Positions 34,183 to 44,050 are shown, counted from the stretch's first letter. The stretch is DNA of 64,000 nt from Oceanihabitans iliipiscarium (GCF_042686125.1 NZ_JBHUOV010000001.1:62001-126000), one strand, 5' to 3'. Notes: a model not told the origin generated them from the letters alone. A program made the numbers and translations.

Positions 34183-35655
34183 ATGAATGAAAAAAAATAT
34201 AATATTATTCTATATTTTATTACCATAATAATGCTACTAACAATAGTAGTACAATGCTATTGGAATTATAAAAACTACCTACAAAACAAACAACATTTTA
34301 TCAATCAGGTTCAAATTAGTTTAGACAATGCATTAGAGGCGTATTATGCTAATCTTGCTGAAGCTAACCATATGACCTTTATTGATATTCCTTCAGACAC
34401 ACTTCATTTTGATAACAAGCTTAAGCTCTTAAATACAGACTCGCTTATTTTAACACTTCAAAATGATTACAAATCTGAGTTTGAGGACGATTTAAAAATT
34501 AAAGGCATTACTCAACTAATCGATTCTACAGGATACACCTATTCTAGCACTTCAGATAAGCTAACACAAATTAAAGTCATAAAAGGAAAAAAGGCTTCAG
34601 ACAGTATTAAGCTATTAAAAGGAATTACTTCCATTTTCATTTCTATTCAAGATGATTCTTTAAATTTCTCTAAATTAAATCCACTCTTAAGCAACGAATT
34701 AAAACGGAAAAAATTTGACATTCCTTACGCCTTAAAACACTATAGAAATGATAGTTTAATAAATTCCTATAACCCACAAATTATTCAACCAGATTTTTTA
34801 AACACAACGTCTAAAACCAAATTTTTAAAGCAGAATGAGTCTTTAAGCCTCACTTATCCTAATGCCACTAAACTAATTTTAAGACAAGGTTTATCTGGCA
34901 TTTTATTGTCTTTGCTTTTTACCTTTGCTATTATTTCTTGTCTGTTTTATTTATTAAAAACCATCAAACATCAAAAACAGTTAGCAGAGGTTAAAAATGA
35001 TTTAATAAGCAACATAACACACGAGTTTAAAACACCTATTTCTACAATTGGTATTGCTCTTGAAAGCATTAAAGACTTTAAAGTTATTAATGACAAAGAA
35101 AAAACGAAGGACTACATAAACATGTCTACCAGCCAGCTTAACAAGCTTAATATCATGGTTGAAAAACTTCTAGAAACAGCCACTTTAGATAATAATGGAC
35201 TAAAATTAGTAAAAGAGGATATTAATATTATAAGCCTCCTAAATACTATTATTGAAAAACATACAGCAACCCTTCATAACAAAACCATTAATTTTAAAAC
35301 AGATTTAAAAAACTTAATGGCAAAAGTCGATGGCTTTCATTTTGAAAATGCCATTAATAATATTTTAGACAATGCTATAAAATATGGAGGTGATCTCATT
35401 ACAATAAACCTCACTCAAAACAAGCATGCTTTTACGATATTAATTTCAGATAACGGAAATTCGCTCAATTCATCACATAAAGACAAAATATTTGAAAAAT
35501 TTTATCGTGTTCCTAAAGGCAATATTCATGATATAAAAGGCTTTGGAATTGGATTATATTATACTAAGAAAATTATAGAAAAACACGACGGAACGATTCA
35601 ATTAGAATTAAACCATAACCTTACAACATTTAAACTAAGTCTTCCTCATGAATAA
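34183..35655 (+). CDS. Sensor histidine kinase
   Basis: A 490-residue membrane kinase: membrane segments at about 8-26 and 232-255 enclose a roughly 200-residue periplasmic sensor region without a recognised domain. The H-box is SNITHEFKTPISTIGIALE near residue 280, the N-box NAINNILDNAIKYGG near 390, and the G-boxes are ISDNGNS and KGFGIGLYYTKK near 425-460, so all kinase boxes are present. The stop overlaps the start of the response regulator by eight bases. The signal is unknown. Confidence 0.92.
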   Translation: MNEKKYNIILYFITIIMLLTIVVQCYWNYKNYLQNKQHFINQVQISLDNALEAYYANLAEANHMTFIDIPSDTLHFDNKLKLLNTDSLILTLQNDYKSEFEDDLKIKGITQLIDSTGYTYSSTSDKLTQIKVIKGKKASDSIKLLKGITSIFISIQDDSLNFSKLNPLLSNELKRKKFDIPYALKHYRNDSLINSYNPQIIQPDFLNTTSKTKFLKQNESLSLTYPNATKLILRQGLSGILLSLLFTFAIISCLFYLLKTIKHQKQLAEVKNDLISNITHEFKTPISTIGIALESIKDFKVINDKEKTKDYINMSTSQLNKLNIMVEKLLETATLDNNGLKLVKEDINIISLLNTIIEKHTATLHNKTINFKTDLKNLMAKVDGFHFENAINNILDNAIKYGGDLITINLTQNKHAFTILISDNGNSLNSSHKDKIFEKFYRVPKGNIHDIKGFGIGLYYTKKIIEKHDGTIQLELNHNLTTFKLSLPHE

Positions 35656-36331
35656 GCCTATAACCATACTTTTAGCCGAAGACGAACCTGCTTTAGGTCA
35701 GATTATAAAGGAAAGTTTAGAAACGCGAAATTTTAAAGTGTTGCTTTGTAATAATGGCGAAATAGCTTACGAAAGCTATAAAAATGAAAACCCTGAGCTT
35801 TTAGTGCTTGATGTCATGATGCCTAAAAAAGATGGATTCACATTAGCCAAAGAAATCAGACGTGAAAACGACACGATACCAATTATATTTTTAACCGCTA
35901 AATCGCAAACACAAGATGTTGTTGAAGGCTTTACTATTGGTGGTAATGACTATTTAAAAAAGCCTTTTAGCATGGAAGAGCTTATTGTAAGAATTCACAA
36001 TTTAATTCATCGTACGCATGTTCAAAAAACATCTAAAGTATTTCATTTAGGGCATTATAATTTTAATTTCCCAAAACAGACGCTTCAATTCAAAACAGAA
36101 AATCCTATACAGTTGACCCATCGTGAGGCGCATTTATTATTTCATTTAATAACCAATAAAAATGAAGTTTTAGATCGTTCTTTAATCCTTAAAAAACTTT
36201 GGGGAAATGACGATTTCTTTAATGCCAGAAGTATGGATGTATTTATTAGTAAACTTCGTAAAAAACTAAAGCAAGACACTTCGATACAAATTATAAATGT
36301 TCGTGGTTTTGGTTATAAATTAATTTGCTAA
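35648..36331 (+). CDS. Response regulator, OmpR family
   Basis: A 227-residue regulator: receiver domain (1-120) with the acidic pair ED at 11-12, phospho-acceptor Asp55 in LLVLDVMMPKKDG, the Thr in FLTAKS near 87, and Lys in NDYLKKPFSMEE near 107; then a winged-helix DNA-binding domain (130-227) ending RGFGYKLIC. It is the partner of the kinase just upstream. Its likely targets include the divergent GLPGLI genes, because helically phased direct repeats lie between the operons. Confidence 0.94.
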   Translation: MNKPITILLAEDEPALGQIIKESLETRNFKVLLCNNGEIAYESYKNENPELLVLDVMMPKKDGFTLAKEIRRENDTIPIIFLTAKSQTQDVVEGFTIGGNDYLKKPFSMEELIVRIHNLIHRTHVQKTSKVFHLGHYNFNFPKQTLQFKTENPIQLTHREAHLLFHLITNKNEVLDRSLILKKLWGNDDFFNARSMDVFISKLRKKLKQDTSIQIINVRGFGYKLIC

Positions 36332-36364
36332 AAGTGGTTTGATTTTTGTACTTTTCAAACTACA

Positions 36365-37144
36365 ATGAAAAACTACCTGTATTTATTTTTATTCCTATCG
36401 TCTAGCGTATTCTGTCAACATACGTTTGAAGTTGTTTTAATAGAACAAACGAATCCTAAAATTCAATCTATTGTAGATATTGATGATTTTGGGATATACT
36501 ACTTTATTCAAGATCATGTTTTTTATAAAAAAGACGCTAGCAAAACCACTAATTACAGTAATGTGCAATTAGGTGAAATGACTTCTGCCAATGCTTTTAA
36601 CCCTTTAAAGATTAATGTTTTTTATAAAGATTTTAATACCGCAATTATTTTAGATAACCGATTAGCTGAAATATTTAAAATAGACTTTAACACTGTCAAA
36701 CCATACAAAAGTGTCTCACACATCTCAACTGGAAATGATAATGCAATATGGATTTTTAATCAAGATACAAGACAGTTAGAATTATATGATTATAAGTCAA
36801 ATAAAACAAGAGCAACAACGCTTCCTGCGCAAACCAACATACTCGATTTAAAAAGTAACTTTAATTTTTGTTGGCTCCTTACAGAAAGCTATCTATACAA
36901 ATACAATTACTTTGGAAGTTTAACACTTAAAATCAAAAACGAAGGTTTTACAGCAATAGAAGAAGACAATGGTAATCTCATTCTAAAAAAAGAAAACGAA
37001 CTGTTTTATTTAAAAAAAGGAGAAGACTCAATTGCAAAAATCACAACACCAGAATTGTTAATAAATCAGTTTTTACTAACCAACGAAACCTTGTATATTT
37101 ACAGCAATGAAACCCTTTCTAAATTCCAATTAAAAATCAAATAA
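36365..37144 (+). CDS. Exported protein of unknown function, propeller-like
   Basis: A 259-residue protein with a signal peptide at 1-17 (SSSVFCQ). The body alternates short beta-strands with aromatic and Asp residues (IDDFGIYYFIQDHVFY, NAIWIFNQDTRQLELYD, FCWLLTESYLYKYNYFG), which suggests a beta-propeller or repeated-blade fold, but I recognise no family. It begins 34 bp after the response-regulator gene and ends three bases before the deoxynucleoside kinase, so it is probably co-transcribed with both. Confidence 0.65.
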   Translation: MKNYLYLFLFLSSSVFCQHTFEVVLIEQTNPKIQSIVDIDDFGIYYFIQDHVFYKKDASKTTNYSNVQLGEMTSANAFNPLKINVFYKDFNTAIILDNRLAEIFKIDFNTVKPYKSVSHISTGNDNAIWIFNQDTRQLELYDYKSNKTRATTLPAQTNILDLKSNFNFCWLLTESYLYKYNYFGSLTLKIKNEGFTAIEEDNGNLILKKENELFYLKKGEDSIAKITTPELLINQFLLTNETLYIYSNETLSKFQLKIK

Positions 37145-37147
37145 CTT

Positions 37148-37762
37148 ATGCACGTTGCCATAGCAGGAAATATTGGTGCTGGTAAAACTACCTTAACAAA
37201 ATTACTCGCCAAACATTATAAATGGGAAGCACAACTTGAAGATGTCGTTGACAATCCGTATTTAGACGATTTTTACAATCAAATGGAACGTTGGAGTTTT
37301 AATTTACAAGTCTATTTCTTAAATAGCAGATTCCGTCAAGTCGCTCAAATAAGAGAAAGCGGAAAAGATATTATTCAAGACCGAACCATATACGAAGATG
37401 CACATATCTTCGCGCCCAACTTGCATGCAATGGGTTTAATGACTAATCGTGATTTTGAAAACTATAAATCACTGTTTGACCTTATGGAATCATTTGTTCA
37501 AGGTCCAGATTTACTCATTTATTTAAGGAGCTCTATTTCTAACTTGGTCTCTCAAATTCACAAACGAGGACGAGATTACGAAAACTCGATTAGTATCGAT
37601 TATTTAAGCCGATTAAACGAACGCTACGAAGCTTGGATCTCTGGTTACGATAAAGGGAAATTACTTATTATCGATGTCGAACCCTTAGATTTTGTGGCTA
37701 ATCCTGAAGATTTAGGAAATATTATTAATAAAATTGACGCGCAAATAAACGGTTTATTTTAA
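37148..37762 (+). CDS. Deoxynucleoside kinase
   Basis: A 204-residue dNK-type kinase that phosphorylates deoxynucleosides for salvage. The P-loop is AIAGNIGAGKTTLTKLLA at residues 4-21, the catalytic/LID region has IIQDRTIYEDAHIFA near 78, and YLRSSISNLVSQIHKRGRDYE near 130 carries the Arg-rich lid. Subtype (dAK, dGK or dCK) cannot be decided. It is three bases from the preceding gene, and dispersed repeat copy D starts nine bases after its stop. Confidence 0.92.
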   Translation: MHVAIAGNIGAGKTTLTKLLAKHYKWEAQLEDVVDNPYLDDFYNQMERWSFNLQVYFLNSRFRQVAQIRESGKDIIQDRTIYEDAHIFAPNLHAMGLMTNRDFENYKSLFDLMESFVQGPDLLIYLRSSISNLVSQIHKRGRDYENSISIDYLSRLNERYEAWISGYDKGKLLIIDVEPLDFVANPEDLGNIINKIDAQINGLF

Positions 37763-37770
37763 TTTAATTT

Positions 37771-37852
37771 GGGCGTTTTTACTTCCAGTAAAACGCGCTT
37801 TCAGCAGTCGCTCTTTTCAAGGAGCTTCAACAAAGCTTCAATCGCTAACGCA
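37771..37852 (+). repeat. Dispersed structured repeat, copy D
   Basis: Begins GGGCGTT, arm GTTTTTAC, TTCCA, GTAAAAC; then core GCGCTTTCAGCAGTCGCTC, T run, and the shared ending GGAGCTTCAACAAAGC and TTCAATCGCTAACGC. It is the shortest copy and has no nested palindrome. It lies between two convergent genes, and a strong bidirectional terminator follows it directly. Confidence 0.75.
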
Positions 37853-37856
37853 AATA

Positions 37857-37887
37857 AAAAAACCACGCTAAAAGCGTGGTTTTTTTA
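37857..37887. terminator. Bidirectional intrinsic terminator between the kinase gene and hppA
   Basis: AAAAAACCACGCT, AAA, AGCGTGGTTTTTT: a long stem with A/T runs on both sides, so it can end transcripts from either strand. It serves the deoxynucleoside kinase on the plus strand and hppA on the minus strand. Confidence 0.9.
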
Positions 37888-37908
37888 TTAAGAAATATCT
37901 AATTTTAG

Positions 37909-40338
37909 TTATTCAATAACCTCTTTTACTTTAACAATAACACCATCTCCTAAATCGTCAACTTTCTTTTTAACTTCTTCAAAAGAACCTTTAAAAATTT
38001 CAGATTTAGTATCTTCAATTCCGTCAGTAATTGTTACTGTTTTCACTGTTGCTTTAGCAGAACCATCAACATATTTTTCAATAGCAGCTTTAGTAATCAC
38101 TTGGTTATGCTCATCAGTGATTATTTTTTCAACACTAATCTCATTAGTCATAGCCATACCATCTTCAGTATGTCCACCTAAGATAGGCGCAATAACCAAT
38201 CCAATTAAACAGGTTAATTTAATTAAGATATTCATTGAAGGTCCAGACGTATCTTTAAACGGATCTCCAACAGTATCTCCAGTTACAGCAGCTTTATGAG
38301 CATCAGAACCTTTATACGTCATTTCACCATTAATCTCAACACCAGCTTCAAATGATTTTTTAGCATTATCCCATGCACCACCAGCATTATTTTGGAAGAT
38401 CGCCCAAAGCACACCAGAAACAGTAACACCAGCCATATAACCTCCAAGCATTTCTGCAATAGCCATATGATTCATTCCAAATAACATAGGACCAAAAGCA
38501 ATAACTAAAGGAAAACCTATAGTTAATAAACCTGGTAACATCATTTCTTTTAAAGAAGCTTTAGTCGAAATAGCGACACATTTATCGTATTCAGGCTTTC
38601 CAGTACCTTCCATAATCCCTGGAATATCTCTAAACTGACGACGCACTTCTTCTACCATCTCCATAGCAGCTTTACCAACCGCGTTCATTGCTAATGCAGA
38701 GAATACTACTGGCACCATACCACCAACAAATAACATAGCAAGTACTGGCGCTTTAAAAATATTAATTCCATCAATTCCTGTAAACGTTACATAGGCTGCA
38801 AATAAAGCTAACGACGTTAATGCTGCAGAAGCAATAGCAAATCCTTTTCCAGTTGCAGCAGTTGTATTTCCAACAGAATCTAATATATCTGTGCGTTCTC
38901 TTACGATAGGCTCTTGTTCACTCATTTCAGCAATACCACCAGCATTATCAGAGATTGGTCCAAAAGCATCAATAGCTAACTGCATTGCAGTAGTAGCCAT
39001 CATTGCAGAAGCCGCTAAAGCCACACCATAAAATCCAGCAAATGCATAAGATGCCCAAATGGCTCCAGCAAATAATAACACTGAAGGGAACGTAGAAATC
39101 ATACCAGTTGCTAAACCTGCGATAATGTTTGTTCCAGCTCCTGTAGAAGATTGTTGTACAATATTTAATATTGGCTTTTTACCTAAACCAGTATAGTATT
39201 CAGTAACAGAAGAAATAACTGCTCCTACGAATAAACCAACCAAGGTCGCATAAAACACTCTCATTGAAGAGATTTCAACTAAACCTTCGCCAAAGAAATT
39301 CATTTTCATAGTTTCAGGAAGCATGTATATACACAATCCAAAACAAGACGCAGCAACTAGCGCAATTGATGTCCAGTTACCAATGTTTAAAGCGCCCATT
39401 ACTTGAGCTTCTTTAGCGTCGTTATTTTTTATTTTCACTAACATGGTACCAATTACAGAAATAATAATTCCTGCACCTGCAATTGCCATTGGTAATAAGA
39501 TTGGGCCTATACCGCCAAAAGCATCAGAGATTGCGCCTCCCATATCTTTAATCACATAGTTTCCTAATACCATTGCAGCAAGTACTGTTGCAACATAAGA
39601 TCCAAATAAATCCGCTCCCATTCCAGCAACATCTCCAACATTATCCCCAACGTTATCTGCAATAGTTGCAGGATTACGAGGGTCATCTTCAGGAATACCA
39701 GCTTCAACTTTACCAACTAAATCGGCTCCAACATCTGCAGCTTTAGTATAAATACCACCACCAACACGAGCAAATAATGCAATAGATTCAGCACCTAAAG
39801 AGAACCCAGCAAGTGTTTCAAGCACTATCGTCATATCCATAGTGTTGGTCCATGTCCCTTCCATAAATACATGAAAGAAAATAATAAAGAATGCTGTTAG
39901 CCCTAATACTGCTAAACCAGCAACACCTAGTCCCATTACAGTTCCACCACCAAAAGATATTTTTAAAGCATTTGGCAAACTTGTTCGCGCAGCTTGAGTT
40001 GTTCTTACATTTGTTTTGGTTGCAATTTTCATCCCGATGTTTCCAGCAAATGCTGAAAAAACAGCACCAAAAATAAAGGCAACTACAATTAACCAATGCG
40101 TTGTTGGCACAACAAAAGACACTATAGCTAGTAATACACTTACTATGATAACAAACACTGCTAACAATCTGTATTCAGCATTTAAGAACGCTAAAGCACC
40201 TTCATAAATGTGATCTGAAATTTCTTTCATTTTACCATCTCCAGCATCTTGTTTCATTACCCAAGATTTCTTTACAAGCATGTAAATTAATCCTAAAAGT
40301 GCCAAAGCGATTGGCATATAAATCATCATTGATTCCAT
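37909..40338 (-). CDS. hppA: Membrane-bound ion-translocating pyrophosphatase
   Basis: An 809-residue, about 16-segment M-PPase that couples pyrophosphate hydrolysis to H+ or Na+ export. The substrate site is intact (GIPEDDPRNPATIADNVGDN near residue 213; a second Asp motif DAFGPISDNAGGIAEM near 460). The GNTTAATGKGFAIA segment has Ala where K+-independent enzymes have Lys, so it is probably K+-dependent; the pumped ion cannot be decided. After the catalytic region the C-terminus has an extra charged part of roughly 80-90 residues (about 720-809). The soluble pyrophosphatase gene is upstream. Confidence 0.94.
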   Translation of the reverse strand: MESMMIYMPIALALLGLIYMLVKKSWVMKQDAGDGKMKEISDHIYEGALAFLNAEYRLLAVFVIIVSVLLAIVSFVVPTTHWLIVVAFIFGAVFSAFAGNIGMKIATKTNVRTTQAARTSLPNALKISFGGGTVMGLGVAGLAVLGLTAFFIIFFHVFMEGTWTNTMDMTIVLETLAGFSLGAESIALFARVGGGIYTKAADVGADLVGKVEAGIPEDDPRNPATIADNVGDNVGDVAGMGADLFGSYVATVLAAMVLGNYVIKDMGGAISDAFGGIGPILLPMAIAGAGIIISVIGTMLVKIKNNDAKEAQVMGALNIGNWTSIALVAASCFGLCIYMLPETMKMNFFGEGLVEISSMRVFYATLVGLFVGAVISSVTEYYTGLGKKPILNIVQQSSTGAGTNIIAGLATGMISTFPSVLLFAGAIWASYAFAGFYGVALAASAMMATTAMQLAIDAFGPISDNAGGIAEMSEQEPIVRERTDILDSVGNTTAATGKGFAIASAALTSLALFAAYVTFTGIDGINIFKAPVLAMLFVGGMVPVVFSALAMNAVGKAAMEMVEEVRRQFRDIPGIMEGTGKPEYDKCVAISTKASLKEMMLPGLLTIGFPLVIAFGPMLFGMNHMAIAEMLGGYMAGVTVSGVLWAIFQNNAGGAWDNAKKSFEAGVEINGEMTYKGSDAHKAAVTGDTVGDPFKDTSGPSMNILIKLTCLIGLVIAPILGGHTEDGMAMTNEISVEKIITDEHNQVITKAAIEKYVDGSAKATVKTVTITDGIEDTKSEIFKGSFEEVKKKVDDLGDGVIVKVKEVIE

Positions 40339-40455
40339 ATTATAATATTTGATTAGTTTTTAACGAAGGCAAAAGTAACAAAATCCTCTAGAATAGAAAA
40401 GCTCTTGCAGAGGTATCTACGAGAGCTATGACTATTCATGAGTTAAAACTAGAAT

Positions 40456-40983
40456 TTATATGGTAAAATGGCCAGCTTTTTTATGCTCGCTAGTTTGGTA
40501 ACGCTCAACACATTTATTTAAAATATCGTAAGCTTCTTCTGCATTTCCCCAACCGCCTACATCTACTTTCTTTTTCTCTAAATCTTTATAGACTTGAAAG
40601 AAGTGAGTGATTTCCTTTATCCTATGTGGATTTAAATCTTGTATATCATTATAACTGTTCCAAATTGGATCTGTAACTGGTACACAAATTAATTTTTCGT
40701 CAGGTCCTTTTTCATCTGCCATATGAAAAACACCAATAGGCTTCACTTCCATAACACACATTGGAAAAGTAGGCTCTGTTCCCATTACTAAGACATCTAA
40801 AGGGTCGCCATCTAACGCTAAAGTTTCTGGAATAAAACCATAATCTCCTGGATACATCATTGAAGAAAATAACATGCGATCGAATCGAATTTTGTTTAGT
40901 TCAAAATCGTATTCGTATTTGTTTCTACTCCCTTTTGGGATCTCTATTAAAACATCAAAAGTTAACTTTCCTTTTGGACTCAT
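40456..40983 (-). CDS. ppa: Inorganic pyrophosphatase, family I
   Basis: A 175-residue soluble enzyme. The catalytic motif DGDPLDVLVMG near residue 57 and ETP-type upstream motif EYDFELNKIRFDRMLFSSMMYPGDYG around residues 23-48 are present, with Lys and Arg in GSRNKYEYD for substrate binding. It removes pyrophosphate from biosynthetic reactions. The membrane pyrophosphatase gene follows on the same strand after 117 bp; having both lets the cell choose between heat and ion gradient. Confidence 0.95.
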   Translation of the reverse strand: MSPKGKLTFDVLIEIPKGSRNKYEYDFELNKIRFDRMLFSSMMYPGDYGFIPETLALDGDPLDVLVMGTEPTFPMCVMEVKPIGVFHMADEKGPDEKLICVPVTDPIWNSYNDIQDLNPHRIKEITHFFQVYKDLEKKKVDVGGWGNAEEAYDILNKCVERYQTSEHKKAGHFTI

Positions 40984-41108
40984 ATCTTCCTATTTTTTGG
41001 GTGGCAAAAGTACTGAATCATTTATGTTTTGACAACAAAAACACTTTTGATTTTAAAATAAAAGCATTAACTTGTTATTTCCTAACTATTAAATACCATA
41101 ATAATACC

Positions 41109-41510
41109 ATGTTTAACTTATATCGAGTTATTATACTAAGTGCGCTCCTTTTTCCCTTAAATCTCCTAGCACAAGACAAAGACTGCTGTTCTTCAGAAAA
41201 GGAATTAGAATCTGTACTTTCAGGATATTGGAAAATTAAAGATGATGATTCTAAAAGTTTATACCATTATTGGTTTAAAAACAATCGTGGTAATGTTGAA
41301 ACGGTCCAGACTACTGGGACTGTAGGCCAATTTATTCCAGTTGAAAATTCACATTCTTATACTTATATAAAAAAGGTAAATGATTCGTTTGTTTTAGAAT
41401 ACATTTATAGGTATGGAAACTGGACGTCAGTTATAAAACAAATTGATGAAAACAATTTAGTTTTAGAAACAAATGGGGAAATCACCAAATATTATAAGAT
41501 AAAGTATTAG
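41109..41510 (+). CDS. Small exported protein of unknown function, lipocalin-like
   Basis: A 133-residue protein: signal peptide at 1-20 (PLNLLAQ), then a twin Cys (DKDCCSSEKELESVLSGYW) and a beta-rich body with WKIKDDDSKSLYHYWFKNN. It resembles lipocalin-like proteins that begin with a 'l-G-x-W' strand, but no family is certain. An in-frame extension upstream overlaps ppa and has no plausible start, so I start at 41109. It converges with the DUF5686 gene and overlaps its stop by four bases. Confidence 0.6.
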   Translation: MFNLYRVIILSALLFPLNLLAQDKDCCSSEKELESVLSGYWKIKDDDSKSLYHYWFKNNRGNVETVQTTGTVGQFIPVENSHSYTYIKKVNDSFVLEYIYRYGNWTSVIKQIDENNLVLETNGEITKYYKIKY

Positions 41511-44008
41511 AAATTAAACCCAAAACTTCCCGTAATACCAAATTTTCGAGCATCTGGATTTTCGAGGTAATTCCCTCTAAAGTTAAAATCTATTCGAAAC
41601 ACTTTAAAAATATTACCAATACCAAAACTGTACTCGTAATACATCTTATCGTTTGGAGCATTTAATGGGATATTATAAGGATTCGTTGTTGTATTTAAAG
41701 CTCTATTCTCTTCAGAGAGTTCTCCCCAAGCCGTTCTAAAACCAATAATTTCACGCCAATTTAATTTACGTAAAAGTGGGATTCTCGAAAACAACCTTCC
41801 GTTAAAGTTATGCTCTAAATGTAATGAAGCATAGGTATCTGTAACAAATTCGTAATAATTTAGCTGTGAAAAATTGTTAAATACTGAAAAATACGATTGA
41901 TTTCCAGGGACAACACTTAAAAGTGACAATGGTACTTCTCCAAAGGTTTTACCAATTTCAATTGATGAATATAAACGTCCGAAACCTCCTAATTGCCATG
42001 GTTGAAAATAAGAGCCTTGCAATCGTGTGTAATCAAAATCACTATCAAATACTCCTTTATCAGCTCGAGTAAACTGCGCAAATATTCTAGCAAAGTCATC
42101 ATTAGCTTCGCGACGTTCTACACCAAACCCTGTCATTTTTCGTTTTGGAAAATAAGAAATCGATAAGGCACTTTCAAATTGCTTTATTTCAGAGGCTATA
42201 CCATTAGGAGTATTATAGTCTAAGCTAAATTTTGATGATGCAGATTCTAAAGTCCTATAATTTCCACTCACTCGGAACACCACATTTCTTACAGGTTCTA
42301 GCTCAATAGCTAAGCTACTTAAATTTATAGAGGTTAACTTATCGTTAGGCGCTGTATTAAATAAAGATGTTGTTGCTAAAGAACGTCCTAATATATCTGT
42401 AGAAGCCGTTAAACTTGCACCAATTTGCTCAACATCTCGCCTATTACCTACAGAAATAATAAGTCGATTTTTTTTATCGAGCAACCATTTTCCTGAAACA
42501 CCGTATTTTACTTTATCATCTTTAAAACCATACGCCAAATAGCCTTCAATACGCCATAAATCATTTTGCCCAAAATAGGTTCGTCCTCCAGTTCTCAAAC
42601 GGACTCCTTCTACATCATTAAACCCAAAAGACTTAAAAATAGGACCATAGTCTAAATTTAAACTCGGAAACTCAATATAACCTGAGGCTAAAATACTTCC
42701 AATGTTATAAAGTCGTTTAAACTTTTTAACCGTTTTTAAAGTATCTAGCATTTTATAAACGCCTTTTTCGTCTTTACTTAAAGCTTCCATTCGGTTATTT
42801 TCCCAAAAGTCATCTTCGCGGTTATAAATATCTTTATCATAATTATAAACCTCTTGTCCATAAAACTTTTCGTCTTTGGGAATGTCAAATTCATAATTAT
42901 CATATAATGTTGTACGCTTTCCGTAAACACCACGTGATTTCTCCTTTTTATTAAAGGCAAAATCAGACATAAAGTAGTCGCGTTTCATTAAGAATAACGA
43001 GTCATTTAAGACCTCAAATTCTTGTTCTATATAAATTTCTTTAACCCAATTTATATTCGCGCTTTTAGATGCCTGCATGTTAATTTCTTTGATTGCATAC
43101 GTTGTATCTGCAACCCAAAAATCACCTTTAAAGGTCAATTCATTTTTTCTTCTTGGATAATAAATAATATTATAACACCATTTATTGTCAATATATGTAC
43201 TATCTGATAATACATAATTGTAAGTATTAATTCCTGTTCTAGAAATAGGACTTACAAAGCTTTTATCAAAAAATTTCAGATAATTATCATAGATATCAAA
43301 CTCAGAGTATAGGTCATTTATAAAATCGATAATGACTTGATTATCGCTAAAACCTGAGTTTTTATTTCCTTTTAAATCCTCTTTTTCTTTATTCAGAATA
43401 TTGTCGCCATAGACTTTAGTAACAGCTTCATTTATAAAAATAGGTAAATATGTTTTTCCTGTAACGCTAGACGTATCGACTTCATTGAAGACAAACTCCA
43501 TCCCTCTAAATAATTTACTTTTAATGAGTGAGCTGTCTATAGTATTTAAATCAAACTCTACCTTTTCATATTTATCAAACTGATATTGCTTAAATTGCCT
43601 TAAACCATTCTTTCGTTTATGTTCCCAAACTTTTTTAAGAATAGCTATAGCAGGGTTTTCTGATTCTTTTTTAGATTGCTTACCTGTAACGATAACTACT
43701 TCATCAAGTGAGCCAGTCTCTTCTTTTAAAACAAACTCCAGATCGTAATTTACTCGTTTTTCAAGAGGAATATCTATAGTTGCATAACCTATAAAGGAAA
43801 CTAAAACAGCTTCCCAAGTAGTGTCGGACTCTAGGTAAAATCTTCCGTTTTCATCAGTTATTGTACCTTCAGAAGAATTTTTAAATACCACATTAGCAAA
43901 GGCAATGGGTTCATCATATTCATCTAAAACATGACCACTAACTTTTGTTTGCGCTGTAACGGAAAGTAATCCGAAAAAAAACAGTATTAGACTTAGTTTA
44001 TATTGCAT
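41507..44008 (-). CDS. DUF5686 protein with carboxypeptidase-regulatory domain
   Basis: An 833-residue exported protein: signal peptide 1-18 (LLSVTAQ), a CarboxypepD_reg domain (about 20-105, VSGHVLDEYDEPIAFANVVF), and a DUF5686 region rich in aromatic beta-strands ending FGITGSFGFNF, the mark of an outer-membrane barrel. The family is widespread in Bacteroidota and uncharacterised; a transport role is plausible. It stands after pdhB on the same strand, separated by a likely terminator. Confidence 0.82.
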   Translation of the reverse strand: MQYKLSLILFFFGLLSVTAQTKVSGHVLDEYDEPIAFANVVFKNSSEGTITDENGRFYLESDTTWEAVLVSFIGYATIDIPLEKRVNYDLEFVLKEETGSLDEVVIVTGKQSKKESENPAIAILKKVWEHKRKNGLRQFKQYQFDKYEKVEFDLNTIDSSLIKSKLFRGMEFVFNEVDTSSVTGKTYLPIFINEAVTKVYGDNILNKEKEDLKGNKNSGFSDNQVIIDFINDLYSEFDIYDNYLKFFDKSFVSPISRTGINTYNYVLSDSTYIDNKWCYNIIYYPRRKNELTFKGDFWVADTTYAIKEINMQASKSANINWVKEIYIEQEFEVLNDSLFLMKRDYFMSDFAFNKKEKSRGVYGKRTTLYDNYEFDIPKDEKFYGQEVYNYDKDIYNREDDFWENNRMEALSKDEKGVYKMLDTLKTVKKFKRLYNIGSILASGYIEFPSLNLDYGPIFKSFGFNDVEGVRLRTGGRTYFGQNDLWRIEGYLAYGFKDDKVKYGVSGKWLLDKKNRLIISVGNRRDVEQIGASLTASTDILGRSLATTSLFNTAPNDKLTSINLSSLAIELEPVRNVVFRVSGNYRTLESASSKFSLDYNTPNGIASEIKQFESALSISYFPKRKMTGFGVERREANDDFARIFAQFTRADKGVFDSDFDYTRLQGSYFQPWQLGGFGRLYSSIEIGKTFGEVPLSLLSVVPGNQSYFSVFNNFSQLNYYEFVTDTYASLHLEHNFNGRLFSRIPLLRKLNWREIIGFRTAWGELSEENRALNTTTNPYNIPLNAPNDKMYYEYSFGIGNIFKVFRIDFNFRGNYLENPDARKFGITGSFGFNF

Positions 44009-44013
44009 AATAA

Positions 44014-44050
44014 GAAAACTTCATCAACAATGTTGCCAATGAAGTTTATA
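44014..44050 (-). terminator. Terminator candidate after pdhB
   Basis: On the minus strand AAACTTCAT (44047-44039) pairs with ATGAAGTTT (44024-44016) around a 14-nt loop, followed by TTCTTATT. The T run is short, so readthrough into the DUF5686 gene is possible. Confidence 0.5.

Noticed and set aside
40860..41108. N-terminal extension of the small exported protein gene at 41109
   Set aside because: The extension runs into ppa on the opposite strand and hides the signal peptide; the Met at 41109 begins a normal exported protein.
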